This document shows positions 7,622 through 17,824 of a DNA stretch of 64,000 nucleotides, one piece after another. Under the pieces are notes generated by a model, which was not told where the DNA came from, did no database searches, and saw only the letters and a program-made list of their open reading frames with translations. Numbering within the stretch: the first letter of the stretch is position 1; every line of letters begins with the position of its first letter. The translations under genes were made by a program, and so were the position numbers. The DNA comes from Desulfovibrio subterraneus (GTDB lineage Bacteria > Desulfobacterota > Desulfovibrionia > Desulfovibrionales > Desulfovibrionaceae), in contig NZ_BLVO01000016.1 in NCBI RefSeq assembly GCF_013340285.1, positions 62,001 to 126,000 of the forward strand, written 5' to 3'.

Positions 7622-9133
7622 ATGGAAAGAACGGTTGCCCGCAACGCCGCCGTTGTTTCAGGGGCTACGCTGGTTTCGCGTGTGCTGGGGTTTGTGCGCG
7701 ACTGCGTGGTGGCTTCCGTGCTGGGGGCAGGCCCGCTGGCGGATGCCTTTTTCATAGCCCTGCGGTTGCCCAATCTCATGCGCAGGCTGTTCGGCGAAGG
7801 CTCGCTTTCTCTTGCCCTTATCGGTGAATTTGCCCACACCCGACAGCAGTCCGGAGCCGTATCGGCCCATGCCATGGTCCGGACCTGCCTTGTGTGGCTG
7901 CTGATCATTCTTGGCGTAGTGTGTGTTGCCGCCATGTACTGGTCCGGTCCGGTAACGGCGATGCTTGCACCCGGTCTGCTGCATTCCCCCGAAATATTTG
8001 CGCGCACGGCCGAGCTTGTGCGTCTGTGCTTTCCCTATGCGCTGCTTATCTGCATAACTGCCCTGTGCGGGGCCGTGCTGCAGGCGCGGGGGCATTTTCT
8101 CGCTCCGGCGCTGGCTCCCTGCGTCTTCAACTGCTCCCTTATCGCCGGTGCCGCCGTGGCATGGATTGCGGGCTGGCCCGTGCCGGAAACCCTTGGTGTT
8201 GCCCTGCTGGTTGCCGGTGTGCTGCAGATTGCATTGCAGCAGCCTTTTCTTGCGCGGGCGGGGTTCCGCTGGCGCGGCGCATGGTCGCTGAAGGATGAAG
8301 GGGCAAAGCGGGTGGGCAGGCAGATGCTGCCTTCCGTCTTCGGGGCGGCCGTCTATCAGCTGAGCATAGTGTTGACCACCATGCTGGCTTCTTTACTGCC
8401 TGAGGGCAGCATATCCCACCTGTATTATGCCGACCGGCTGGTGCAGTTTCCGCTGGGCGTTTTCGGCGTGGCCGTGGGCACGGCGGCACTGCCTGCGCTG
8501 GCAAGCCTTGCGGCCCGCGGCGAAACGGTCCGGTTCCGCACTGCGCTGGAAGATTCTCTGCGCCTTACCCTGTTCATCAGCCTGCCCGCTGCGGCGGGGC
8601 TTGCAGGCATGGCCGACCCCATTGTGAATATCCTTTTCGGGCGGGGCGCCTTTACGGATACTGCCGTGCAGCAGACCGTGCTCGCCCTGTGGGGCTATGC
8701 GCCGGGGCTGCCCGCCTTTGCGGCAACGCGCCCGCTTATTGCGGCCTTTCACGCCCGTCGCGATTCCGCAACGCCGGTTGCTGCGGCTGTGGGCGGGCTT
8801 GCGGTTACGGTGGGCGGCGGTGCCGTGCTCATGCAGTTCATGGGAGTGGCAGGTCTGGCCCTTGCCGTTTCCTTGGGCTCGTGGGTTAATGTTGTTCTTC
8901 TGTACCGGCTGTTCCTGCGCAGGGAACAGTGCGGCGGCTTCAGTTTCCGCTGGGCTGCGGTCTACCTTCTGCTGAGTGCGGGGGTGTGGGGGGCGGCGGC
9001 ATACAGCTCATTCCGCTTTGGTGCATGGAGCCTTATAGCAATTCCTGTTATCATTGTATTCTACGCGGGGAGCGCTATGGTGTGCAGAAGTCCGGACATG
9101 AGGCTGCTGTTGCGGCGCCAGGCTGCCGGATAG
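7622..9133 (+). CDS. murJ: Lipid II flippase MurJ (MVF family)
   Basis: A polytopic inner-membrane protein of 503 residues with about 13-14 hydrophobic segments. The N-terminus has the family signature SRVLGFVRDCVVASVLGAG and ADAFFIALRLPNLMRRLFGEG. It moves lipid II to the outer face of the membrane for peptidoglycan synthesis. The ATG at 7622 has an AAGGTG site 6 bases upstream and gives the usual length; an in-frame ATG at 7523 would add a polar 33-residue leader without a ribosome site. It follows the thioesterase gene and precedes a hybrid kinase. Confidence 0.95.
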   Translation: MERTVARNAAVVSGATLVSRVLGFVRDCVVASVLGAGPLADAFFIALRLPNLMRRLFGEGSLSLALIGEFAHTRQQSGAVSAHAMVRTCLVWLLIILGVVCVAAMYWSGPVTAMLAPGLLHSPEIFARTAELVRLCFPYALLICITALCGAVLQARGHFLAPALAPCVFNCSLIAGAAVAWIAGWPVPETLGVALLVAGVLQIALQQPFLARAGFRWRGAWSLKDEGAKRVGRQMLPSVFGAAVYQLSIVLTTMLASLLPEGSISHLYYADRLVQFPLGVFGVAVGTAALPALASLAARGETVRFRTALEDSLRLTLFISLPAAAGLAGMADPIVNILFGRGAFTDTAVQQTVLALWGYAPGLPAFAATRPLIAAFHARRDSATPVAAAVGGLAVTVGGGAVLMQFMGVAGLALAVSLGSWVNVVLLYRLFLRREQCGGFSFRWAAVYLLLSAGVWGAAAYSSFRFGAWSLIAIPVIIVFYAGSAMVCRSPDMRLLLRRQAAG

Positions 9134-9288
9134 CTTCCGGCATGGCTGTTGCGTTTCGGCAGAGTCTGCACGGGCACCCTGTATGGTGTTTGCATCTTAT
9201 TGCGTGGTGGGGGGGAGCAGCCCGTCGGCGTTTTGCGCTCTCCGTATTCCGTTAGTATTGTGGCGCAGTTTTTCGAAAGAGACGGATC

Positions 9289-12237
9289 ATGGTGAAACGA
9301 ACAACAGGGATGGGGTTCAAGAGTCTGCAGGCAAAGCTGGCTACACTGGTGGTGGCTGTCTCTACGCTGGTATTGCTGTTGTTCAGCGCGTACGATTATG
9401 TTTCCGTGCGGCACCAGAAGTATGTGGAGCTGGAAACCTTTACCCAGCAGCTTGCGGCACGGTCCGCGCGTACCCTGCTCAGGCCGGTATGGAACGTGGA
9501 CCTGAAGGCGGTGGAATCCATCATTGCCTCCGAGCTGAGCGACAGGCGGGTCTTCGCCATGTTCGTGCTGGAGGATGACGGCCGCACCGTTTTTACCGGA
9601 GTCCGCAACGATGGTACCCGCCTTGCCGCCATTCCCCTGGATGAAACAAAGGACATGCTGCTCTATTCCGAAGAGCTGAGCATGGACGGCCAGTATATCG
9701 GCTCCGTGCTGGTCATGGTTACGCCGGAGCATGTACGCAAGGAACTGCTTGATCAGGTTATCGCCACGGGCGCACGCACCATTGCCCTTGTGGCGGTGCT
9801 CGGATTTCTCATTCTGTACGTCGCCAGACGTATCGTCATTCGTCCTCTTCAACGTCTTTCCGACACCACGCACAGTATCGCCGAAGACAAGATTTATATG
9901 GTGCGTGCCGAAAAAACCCACGATGACGAAATTGGCTCTCTTGTGGACAGCTTTAACGAGATGCTTGAGCGCATAGAGGCGCGCGACCAGATGCTGAATA
10001 ACCGCAGAAAGCATCTCGAGGCACTGGTGAGCGAGCGCACGGCAGAGCTGGAAGAGGCCCGGCGCAAGTCAGAAGAGGCCAGCAAGGCCAAGAGCGAATT
10101 TGTTGCCAACATGAGCCACGAACTGCGCACCCCCATGAATGCCATCATCGGCATGACCGACATAGCCGAAAAGACCAAGCTTACGGCCAAGCAGCATGAA
10201 TATCTCAAAATAATAAAGGCTTCGGCCCGCTCGCTGCTCGGCATCGTCAACGACATTCTCGATATTTCCAAGATAGAGGCCCAGAAGCTGGAACTGGAAG
10301 CCATTCCCTTTGACCTGCGCAAGACGCTCGACGAAGTGACCGACCTGTTCGGCGACCGTGTTTCCGAAAAAGGGGTGGAACTTGTGGCAGACGTAGAATC
10401 CGACGTGCCCAATTCCTTCCTCGGAGACCCGCTCCGGCTCAAGCAGGTGCTCATCAATCTGGTGACCAACGCCTTCAAGTTTACCGACAGGGGCGAGGTG
10501 TATATTTCCATTTCCCTTGCCTCGCTGGAGCAGGGGGTTGCAGGGCTGGATTTCTTTGTGCGCGATACCGGCATAGGGATTGCGGCGGACAGGCAGGAGC
10601 ACCTGTTCGAAATGTTCACGCAGGCCGACGGTTCGACCACCCGCAGGTATGGGGGGACGGGACTCGGGCTCGCCATTGCGCGGGAGCTGGTTAACCTTAT
10701 GGGCGGCGAGATCACTGTGGAAAGCGAAGAGGGCAAGGGCAGCATCTTCCGCTTCTCCGTGCCGCTGCGTCTTGCCGAGCGGCAGGAAACGCGCCAGTAC
10801 GAACTGCCGCCGGAAATATGGAAACACCGCGTTCTGCTGGTGGAGGACAACCGCAGCAACCGGTCCGTCATAGAGCGTATGCTGGCATCCATGGGTATGC
10901 AGTGCGATTCTCTTGAAAACGGAGCAGAGGCATTGGCAGTGCTTGAACGCGATGCCTCCCGCTACGGTCTGCTTCTGCTGGACTGGCGGCTGCCCGGCAT
11001 GGACGGCCTGCAGGTTGTGGAACGGCTGCTTGCGCAGAAAGTGGCCCTGCCGCCCGTTATGCTGATGACGGCGTTCGGCCGTGAATCGGAAGTGGAGCGC
11101 GCAGAAACACTTGGTATAAAAGCCTTTCTGCTTAAACCCGTGAAGATCGCTTCGCTGCATCGTATTATACTTGAAACATTTGGCTTTGCCGAGCAGGGGG
11201 GCGATACCGTCCCCGAAGGTCTGGATATGAAGGAATTCAATGGCGTCAGAGCGTTGCTGGTGGAAGACAATATCATTAACCAGCATGTGGCCCGCGAGGT
11301 GCTCCAGAGCGAGGGTATGACTGTGGATGTGGCCGAAACCGGCCGCGTTGCGCTCGATTTGCTGGAAGACCACACCTACGATGTCATCTTCATGGATCTG
11401 CAGATGCCGGTCATGGACGGCTTTGAAGCCACCCGCGCCATCCGCGCCATGCCGAAGTTTGATGCCGTTCCCATTATCGCCATGACGGCACACGTGATGA
11501 CGGAAGACAAGGCGCTGGCCCAGAGCGCGGGCATGAACGATTATATCACCAAGCCCATAGACAGGCTGCTGCTGTTCAGCGCGCTGCGTAAATGGGTTGG
11601 TCCACACCGCAAGCAGAAGGCGGATGAGGTATCACCCGACGGAATTGCACCGGAAGGATTGGTTCCAGACAGGGCAGGGCAGGCGCTTTCATCTGATACG
11701 CAGGCTCAGGGAGGAGCTTCCGGCACGCCCATTGCCCCCGTTCTGCCTGCAGCAGGGACTGGTAACGGCAACGGGCAGCAGGCACCTGCAAAGAGCATGA
11801 GCGCAACACCGCGGAGCTTGAAAGACGTGTTAACCGTGCCTGAGGAGCAGATGCCCGTTTGCAGCGAGAAAGTGCCGCTGCCAAAGAGCCTCCCCGGTCT
11901 TGATATCGTGGAAGGTGTGCAGCGTGTCAGCGGCAAGGAATGGCTGTACCTGAAGATTCTGGAAGGATTTCTGGGCGCGTATGGCGGCTCCATGGTTGAT
12001 TTTCGCGCATTGTACGAAGCCGGAGATAAGGAGGGGCTGTCGCGCAAGGCGCATACCGTCGCGGGGGCAGCCGGAAATGTTTCCGCAAAGGAACTGCGGC
12101 TGAAGGCGCTGGCTGTGGAGCAGGCTGCGGGCAAGGGCAGCGATGGTCTTGCAGTTTTGCTGGATGCTCTTGAGGTGGCGCTTGAAGAGGCTTGCGAATC
12201 CATGCGCACGGTCGTGCGCATGTGCTCTGAAGAATAG
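9289..12237 (+). CDS. Hybrid sensor histidine kinase with two receiver domains and an Hpt domain
   Basis: A 982-residue membrane kinase (BarA/TorS-like layout). In order: TM1 about 18-36, a periplasmic sensor of about 120 residues, TM2 about 163-180, HAMP about 180-235, HisKA with phospho-His near residue 277 (ANMSHELRTPMNAIIG), HATPase with DTGIGI and GGTGLGLAI, receiver 1 with Asp near 565 (LLDWRLPGMDG), receiver 2 with Asp near 703 (FMDLQMPVMDG), a Pro/Gly/Ala-rich linker, and a C-terminal Hpt with KAHTVAGAAGN. It can run a complete His-Asp-His relay in one chain. No response regulator is adjacent, so the partner is unknown. The signal sensed is unknown. Confidence 0.95.
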   Translation: MVKRTTGMGFKSLQAKLATLVVAVSTLVLLLFSAYDYVSVRHQKYVELETFTQQLAARSARTLLRPVWNVDLKAVESIIASELSDRRVFAMFVLEDDGRTVFTGVRNDGTRLAAIPLDETKDMLLYSEELSMDGQYIGSVLVMVTPEHVRKELLDQVIATGARTIALVAVLGFLILYVARRIVIRPLQRLSDTTHSIAEDKIYMVRAEKTHDDEIGSLVDSFNEMLERIEARDQMLNNRRKHLEALVSERTAELEEARRKSEEASKAKSEFVANMSHELRTPMNAIIGMTDIAEKTKLTAKQHEYLKIIKASARSLLGIVNDILDISKIEAQKLELEAIPFDLRKTLDEVTDLFGDRVSEKGVELVADVESDVPNSFLGDPLRLKQVLINLVTNAFKFTDRGEVYISISLASLEQGVAGLDFFVRDTGIGIAADRQEHLFEMFTQADGSTTRRYGGTGLGLAIARELVNLMGGEITVESEEGKGSIFRFSVPLRLAERQETRQYELPPEIWKHRVLLVEDNRSNRSVIERMLASMGMQCDSLENGAEALAVLERDASRYGLLLLDWRLPGMDGLQVVERLLAQKVALPPVMLMTAFGRESEVERAETLGIKAFLLKPVKIASLHRIILETFGFAEQGGDTVPEGLDMKEFNGVRALLVEDNIINQHVAREVLQSEGMTVDVAETGRVALDLLEDHTYDVIFMDLQMPVMDGFEATRAIRAMPKFDAVPIIAMTAHVMTEDKALAQSAGMNDYITKPIDRLLLFSALRKWVGPHRKQKADEVSPDGIAPEGLVPDRAGQALSSDTQAQGGASGTPIAPVLPAAGTGNGNGQQAPAKSMSATPRSLKDVLTVPEEQMPVCSEKVPLPKSLPGLDIVEGVQRVSGKEWLYLKILEGFLGAYGGSMVDFRALYEAGDKEGLSRKAHTVAGAAGNVSAKELRLKALAVEQAAGKGSDGLAVLLDALEVALEEACESMRTVVRMCSEE

Positions 12238-12270
12238 CGACGGAAGTATTTCTGACCATAGATAAAAGAG

Positions 12271-12300
12271 AAGCCCCGCTGATGCGGGGCTTTCCTTTTT
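12271..12300 (+). terminator. Intrinsic terminator between the kinase and tRNA-His
   Basis: A perfect 9-bp stem (12271-12279 with 12284-12292) with a tgat loop, followed by a T-rich tail. It lies between two convergent transcription units and may serve both. Confidence 0.85.
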
Positions 12301-12304
12301 TGGA

Positions 12305-12381
12305 TGGGGCGAATGATGGGGATTGAACCCACGACAACACGGGCCACAACCGTGTGCTCTACCAACTGAGCTACATCCGCC
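12305..12381 (-). tRNA. tRNA-His (GTG)
   Basis: On the minus strand the cloverleaf starts with an encoded extra G (position -1) followed by gcggatg. The anticodon loop reads ttGTGgc and the T arm contains gtTCAAtcc. The acceptor pairs gcggatg with cattcgc, and CCA is encoded after a C discriminator. The G-1/C73 pair is the identity element of bacterial tRNA-His. Confidence 0.97.
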
Positions 12382-12550
12382 ACAGGCAAGAACGGCTCTA
12401 TACATGGACCATAGGGAGTGGTCAAGCATATTTTCCATAACTCCAAAAAAGATTTGCTCCCCACTTCGGTGCAGCGTACAAGAGTGTGCTGGCAGCGGAG
12501 AGGTTCCGCAATCCGAAGTGCCGGCCAGACAACACCCCAAAGGGAGTAGT

Positions 12551-13810
<1,260 letters not shown>

Positions 13811-13822
13811 TCCGGGGCTTCA

Positions 13823-16687
13823 GTGCGCCGTTTTTCCGAGTATTCCAAAGCCCCCGCCATGTCGGGGGCTTTTTTACTGCCGTGGCAATGGCTGGCCCTG
13901 TGCTGGTTTGCCGGAATATGGAGCACGCGGCATCCTCTGCCTGCTGTTGCCGTGGCGTTGGCCGCCACGGGCATGTATCTGCGCTGGAGCGTGCAGGGGG
14001 CCTCTGCTCCCGCAGCCGTGACGGCGGCTCCCGACTCCGCTGAACCGGTTTCCCTTCAGATATCTCAGGGCTATGCGTATCGCCTTGCCGCATGGGCGCG
14101 GCCCGTGCTGCTGCCGCTTTTGCTTACTCTGCTGGCTGTTGCGGCGGGATACGGGGCTGCCGTGTTGCGCACAACCGATGCTTCCGGGCTTCTTCCCGCC
14201 TTTGTGGAAGGCCGCAAACCCGTGGTGGTGACGGGAACGGTGCAGGCTGTGGAGCCTGCGCTGAACAACCGTCTGCAGATCATTCTGGACGATGTGTGGT
14301 GCGATACCGGCGATCAGCAGGTGCCCCTTGCCGGACGCATGGTCTGGACATGGGATTCCCCCGAACAGGTGGGCGGCATGGGCGAGGCCGCACGTCCGGG
14401 ACCCGGCCAGCAGGTTTCTCTGCGCCAGCGGGTCAAGCCTGTTCGCGGCTTTCTGAACGAAGGTACGTGGGACAGCGGGCAATACTGGCGCGACAAGGGT
14501 GTGCTCTGGCGGGTGTGGACCCGTGGCAAGAAAAACGACCTGCGTATTTCCGGTGTTCCTTCCCGTATCTGGCAGTGGCGTGAGGCTGTGCGCACGCAGA
14601 TGATGGGTGTGCTTGCTCCGGTGCAGGATGCCCTGCGTGTCACTGCTGTGCAGGCCGGACTGGGTGATGCGGCAGATAGCGCGGCTGCCGGTTCGAGGTC
14701 AAAGGCCGGTTCGGATAATGAAGACGGGACTGGCGATACCGCCGATACCGCTGACGGCGGTGCGGAGGAACAGGCCGGTGTTGCCATGGATTCGTGGCGC
14801 ACGCTTGTTCCGGAAAAAGGCAATCCCGCCTCAGTCATTCCGGCACTGTTGTTCGGCGACAGATTCTATCTGACCTACGAGCGCATGGACCAGCTCTCTC
14901 TGGCTGCCGTGTCACACTCCCTGGCGCTTTCCGGCATGCATCTGGGTGTCATGGCTGGCTCGGGCTGGTGCTTTGCGTGGCTTGCGGGCTGGTTGTGGCC
15001 GGCGCTGTATCTGCGTCTGCCGCGGCCCAAGTTGGCTGTTCTGTTCGCTGCGCCGTTGGTGGCAGGTTATGTGTGGCTGGGGGGCGGTTCGCCATCCCTG
15101 CTGCGCGCCGCACTCATGTTTGCCTGCTGGGGCGTGTTGCTGTGGCGCAACCGGCCGCGCGTGTTGCTGGATGGCGTGTTCATTGCGGTGATGCTGATCT
15201 CCCTGTGGGATCCGCTTGCCCTGTTTGACCTGCGATTGCAGCTTTCGGCTCTGGCTGTGCTTTCTCTGGCCCTGTTTCTGCCTGTGCTGCTGCCTGTGGC
15301 GCTCGATTGCGCTGAATGGCTGTGTGGAAAGCGCAAAGGCTCAGCGGATGCCGCCGGTGACGCAGAGGAGAATACTGCTGCCGGATTCCGCTTATCCCGT
15401 TTGGCATCGAGTTTGGCATCGCATGTGTGCAGGGGGGCGGCAGGGCTGCTCGCGGCGAACCTGAGCATACAGCTCGGCATGTTGCCCGTGGTGCTCTGGA
15501 ATTTCAATACCACCAGTTCATGGTTCCTGCTCAATCTGCTCTGGTTGCCTGTGCTCGGCTTCTGGGTGCTGCCGCTGTGTCTGGCAGGGCTGGCCTTCAG
15601 CGTGTTCTGGGCTTCTGCTGCTGCCCTGTGGTTTCAGGCTGCGCTGCTGCCCGTTTCGTGGCTGTTTGGCGGTCTGGACTGGCTGCAGCAGGCCGGATGG
15701 CTGATCCCGCATGTGGCCATGCGCCCGCACTGGCTGAGCATGGCCGGATACTGGATGCTGCTGGTGTGCTGTGCTTTCCGGTTCGGCGGCGTGGCTGCGC
15801 GCCATGCGCGGATGCTCAGGGGTGGTATGGCAGCGGGGGCCGTGCTCCTGCTGCTGGCTCCGGTCGGCCGCATGGTGACAGGAATGCAGGACGTGGTGAC
15901 CCTGACCCTGCTCGACGTGGGGCAGGGGCAGTCCGTTCTCATCACGCTGCCGCATGAGCAGCGTATTCTGGTGGATGGCGGAGGTTTCGGGCTTGCCGGT
16001 TTTGATACGGGCAAATCCATCGTCACTCCGGCGCTGACATGGCACATGCCGCCTTCTCTGGCTCTCGTGGCCAACACGCATCCCGACACCGATCATCTGC
16101 AGGGGTTGTTTTACCCGCTGCGCTATTTTGACGTGGACCGGTTTGTGGTGAACGGCGACAAGCCTTCGCGTTCCAATGCCGCACGGCTGCGCGAGGTGGA
16201 GAAGGGGGCTGGCGTGAAGCCGGAAACCGTTGCGGCGGGCGATGTGCTGTTCGAGCATGAAGGGCTGCGTCTTGAGGTGCTGCATCCGCCCCGCGACAGG
16301 GGGCGTGCCTCATCCAACAATGCTGCGCTGGTGCTGCGCCTTGTGCGCAACGGGCATGGTCTGGCGCTGCTCATGGGGGATCTGGAAAAGGAAGGAATTA
16401 ACGCCCTGCTGGCTTCCGGACGCGACCTGAGTGCCGAAGTGCTGGTGCTGCCGCACCATGGTGCGAAATCCAGCCTTGTGCCACGTCTGTACGATGCCGT
16501 GCGCCCGCAGATTGCCCTTGCGGGAACAGGCTATCTCAATCACTGGAAGTTCCCTTCGCAGGCGGTTCGCGACGAGCTGGTAAAGCAGGGTATACCCCTC
16601 TACCATACGGCGGAACACGGTCAGGTGCGTATTGTGTGGCGCGGAGACGGTGCGCCGCAGGTGTCCACCTTTCTGCCTGCGCCCTGA
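13823..16687 (+). CDS. comEC: DNA internalization-related competence protein ComEC/Rec2
   Basis: A 954-residue polytopic protein. In order: N-terminal DUF4131-like part with membrane segments, the Competence domain (membrane region about residues 360-700, with HSLALSGMHLG), and a C-terminal metallo-beta-lactamase-like domain with LLDVGQGQSV, NTHPDTDHLQG and LPHHGAKSS. It forms the inner-membrane channel for single-stranded DNA uptake. The GTG at 13823 has a ccgggg stretch upstream. An in-frame ATG at 13859 is the alternative, and lies in the loop of the murA terminator hairpin. No other competence gene is in the window. Confidence 0.93.
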   Translation: MRRFSEYSKAPAMSGAFLLPWQWLALCWFAGIWSTRHPLPAVAVALAATGMYLRWSVQGASAPAAVTAAPDSAEPVSLQISQGYAYRLAAWARPVLLPLLLTLLAVAAGYGAAVLRTTDASGLLPAFVEGRKPVVVTGTVQAVEPALNNRLQIILDDVWCDTGDQQVPLAGRMVWTWDSPEQVGGMGEAARPGPGQQVSLRQRVKPVRGFLNEGTWDSGQYWRDKGVLWRVWTRGKKNDLRISGVPSRIWQWREAVRTQMMGVLAPVQDALRVTAVQAGLGDAADSAAAGSRSKAGSDNEDGTGDTADTADGGAEEQAGVAMDSWRTLVPEKGNPASVIPALLFGDRFYLTYERMDQLSLAAVSHSLALSGMHLGVMAGSGWCFAWLAGWLWPALYLRLPRPKLAVLFAAPLVAGYVWLGGGSPSLLRAALMFACWGVLLWRNRPRVLLDGVFIAVMLISLWDPLALFDLRLQLSALAVLSLALFLPVLLPVALDCAEWLCGKRKGSADAAGDAEENTAAGFRLSRLASSLASHVCRGAAGLLAANLSIQLGMLPVVLWNFNTTSSWFLLNLLWLPVLGFWVLPLCLAGLAFSVFWASAAALWFQAALLPVSWLFGGLDWLQQAGWLIPHVAMRPHWLSMAGYWMLLVCCAFRFGGVAARHARMLRGGMAAGAVLLLLAPVGRMVTGMQDVVTLTLLDVGQGQSVLITLPHEQRILVDGGGFGLAGFDTGKSIVTPALTWHMPPSLALVANTHPDTDHLQGLFYPLRYFDVDRFVVNGDKPSRSNAARLREVEKGAGVKPETVAAGDVLFEHEGLRLEVLHPPRDRGRASSNNAALVLRLVRNGHGLALLMGDLEKEGINALLASGRDLSAEVLVLPHHGAKSSLVPRLYDAVRPQIALAGTGYLNHWKFPSQAVRDELVKQGIPLYHTAEHGQVRIVWRGDGAPQVSTFLPAP
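13847..13876 (+). terminator. Intrinsic terminator of murA, overlapping the start of comEC
   Basis: A perfect 10-bp stem (13847-13856 with 13863-13872) with a six-base loop, followed by a run of T. The loop contains an in-frame ATG (13859-13861) of comEC. Transcripts that reach comEC from murA must read through it. Confidence 0.85.
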
Positions 16688-16776
16688 TTGTATCTGATTT
16701 GATCTGGCCGGTTTTGCCTTTCCGATGCTGGATAAGCATGTCATCCGGAACCGGGAAATAGCCCAGGCACAAACAA

Positions 16777-16803
16777 GGAACGGCGCCTTGAAGACGCCGT
16801 TCC
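16777..16803 (-). terminator. Hairpin terminator after the response regulator
   Basis: A perfect 9-bp stem (16777-16785 with 16795-16803) followed on the minus strand by ttgtttg. It lies between convergent comEC and the response regulator gene. Confidence 0.6.
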
Positions 16804-16866
16804 GATACCAACCATCAGACACCCCGTAGTGTCACACACTTTCATGGATTGCGGAGCCGCAGCGCC

Positions 16867-17235
16867 TCAGGGATTCTTGGCCATGGCCTGAGTCACGCGC
16901 AGCTTGAGTTCGGTAAGATCCACGGATTTCACGACATAGAAGTCCGCAGCAATGGATTTGAGATCGTGCTGAAAACTGTCATATGCGGTGCTGAGAATCA
17001 CCGGCAGGTCCTGATCCTTGCTGCGTATCTGCTGCAGCAGGTCAAGGCCGGAAATGTCCGGTCCGAGCTTGATGTCGAGAATAACCACCCGCGGGGTTTC
17101 ACGGGCTATGACAGCAAGAATGTTCTCTTGTCCGTCGGAGGTCGCGACAGTATACCCTTCCGCCTCAAGCTCTTCCTGATACAGCATGCGGATATGCTTT
17201 TCGTCATCAACGACGAGTAATTTCTTGCTGGACAT
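16867..17235 (-). CDS. Single-domain response regulator (CheY-like receiver)
   Basis: A 122-residue protein made of one receiver domain. The acidic pair is in VVDDEKH, the phospho-acceptor Asp in VVILDIKLG, and the conserved Lys in YVVKSVDL. There is no output domain, so it should act through another protein. The ATG at 17235 has GGAGGTG upstream. Its kinase is not known; the nearest is the hybrid kinase at 9289, which has its own receivers. Confidence 0.92.
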   Translation of the reverse strand: MSSKKLLVVDDEKHIRMLYQEELEAEGYTVATSDGQENILAVIARETPRVVILDIKLGPDISGLDLLQQIRSKDQDLPVILSTAYDSFQHDLKSIAADFYVVKSVDLTELKLRVTQAMAKNP

Positions 17236-17531
17236 GGACACCTCCAAGATAGCCCGGTTCAGCGAGTGAGTCTGCAGTGAGCATAACAACAGCAGCGGGA
17301 GATCCCGGCAATTATTTTCGCTGGATACCATATAGTATTACAGGACAGGGAACGTGACAAGCAGGCACGGACAAATCCTTGAAAAAGTTGCACGAGTGCT
17401 TGCCGGTTGCGAATTGCGGGGATTCGCGTAAGTTGCCCTCACGGATGAGGCAGTGGCGCATCAGTCCGCTTCAGAACGCGGTCTGGCCTGCGCTGCCCCC
17501 TTCAACGAACCCTCAGTCAAATGGACGCATC
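17236..17531. other. Divergent intergenic region
   Basis: About 300 bases between the minus-strand response regulator and the plus-strand sulfur carrier. It should hold both promoters. I see no RNA gene or convincing operator. Confidence 0.4.
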
Positions 17532-17759
17532 ATGTCTGAACAGACTTATGAACCAGCCCCGTACGGGGTGACTGTAACCCTCGAACCGGCCAACGAAACC
17601 CGCGTGATGCAGGTGAAGAACGTGCAGCAGATGCTCAGTCAGCTGCAGATTCGCCCCACCACCGTGCTCGTTATCCGCGACGGCGGCTTGCTCACTCCGG
17701 ACCTGAAGCTGCAGCATGGTGACAAGGTTACCGTGCGTACCGTGGTTTCCAGCGGCTAG
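17532..17759 (+). CDS. ThiS/MoaD-like (TtuB-like) sulfur carrier protein
   Basis: A 75-residue beta-grasp protein. It has the pattern of ubiquitin-like sulfur carriers: LEPANETRVMQ, then TTVLVIRDGGLLTPD, then HGDKVTVRTVVSSG. The C-terminus ends in Ser-Gly, where ThiS, MoaD and TtuB end in Gly-Gly. It is 65 bases upstream of a TtuA-type tRNA thiolase on the same strand, so it likely delivers sulfur as a C-terminal thiocarboxylate to that enzyme. No activating E1-like ThiF/MoeB protein is in the window. The upstream open frame lacks a ribosome site; the ATG at 17532 has only a weak one. Confidence 0.8.
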   Translation: MSEQTYEPAPYGVTVTLEPANETRVMQVKNVQQMLSQLQIRPTTVLVIRDGGLLTPDLKLQHGDKVTVRTVVSSG

Positions 17760-17824
17760 AAGCGCACCGGAACGGCTTCCCATCACCACGGGAGCCGCAT
17801 GAACCAAACCCCAAGGATGTTTTC

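Noticed and set aside
12323-12550. N-terminal extension of murA
   Set aside because: The frame runs through tRNA-His; the ATG at 12551 has the ribosome site and gives the normal length.
17340-17420. Sigma-54-like promoter (ttgcac...ttgc)
   Set aside because: Spacing is one base too long and the GG element is TG, so the match is not convincing.
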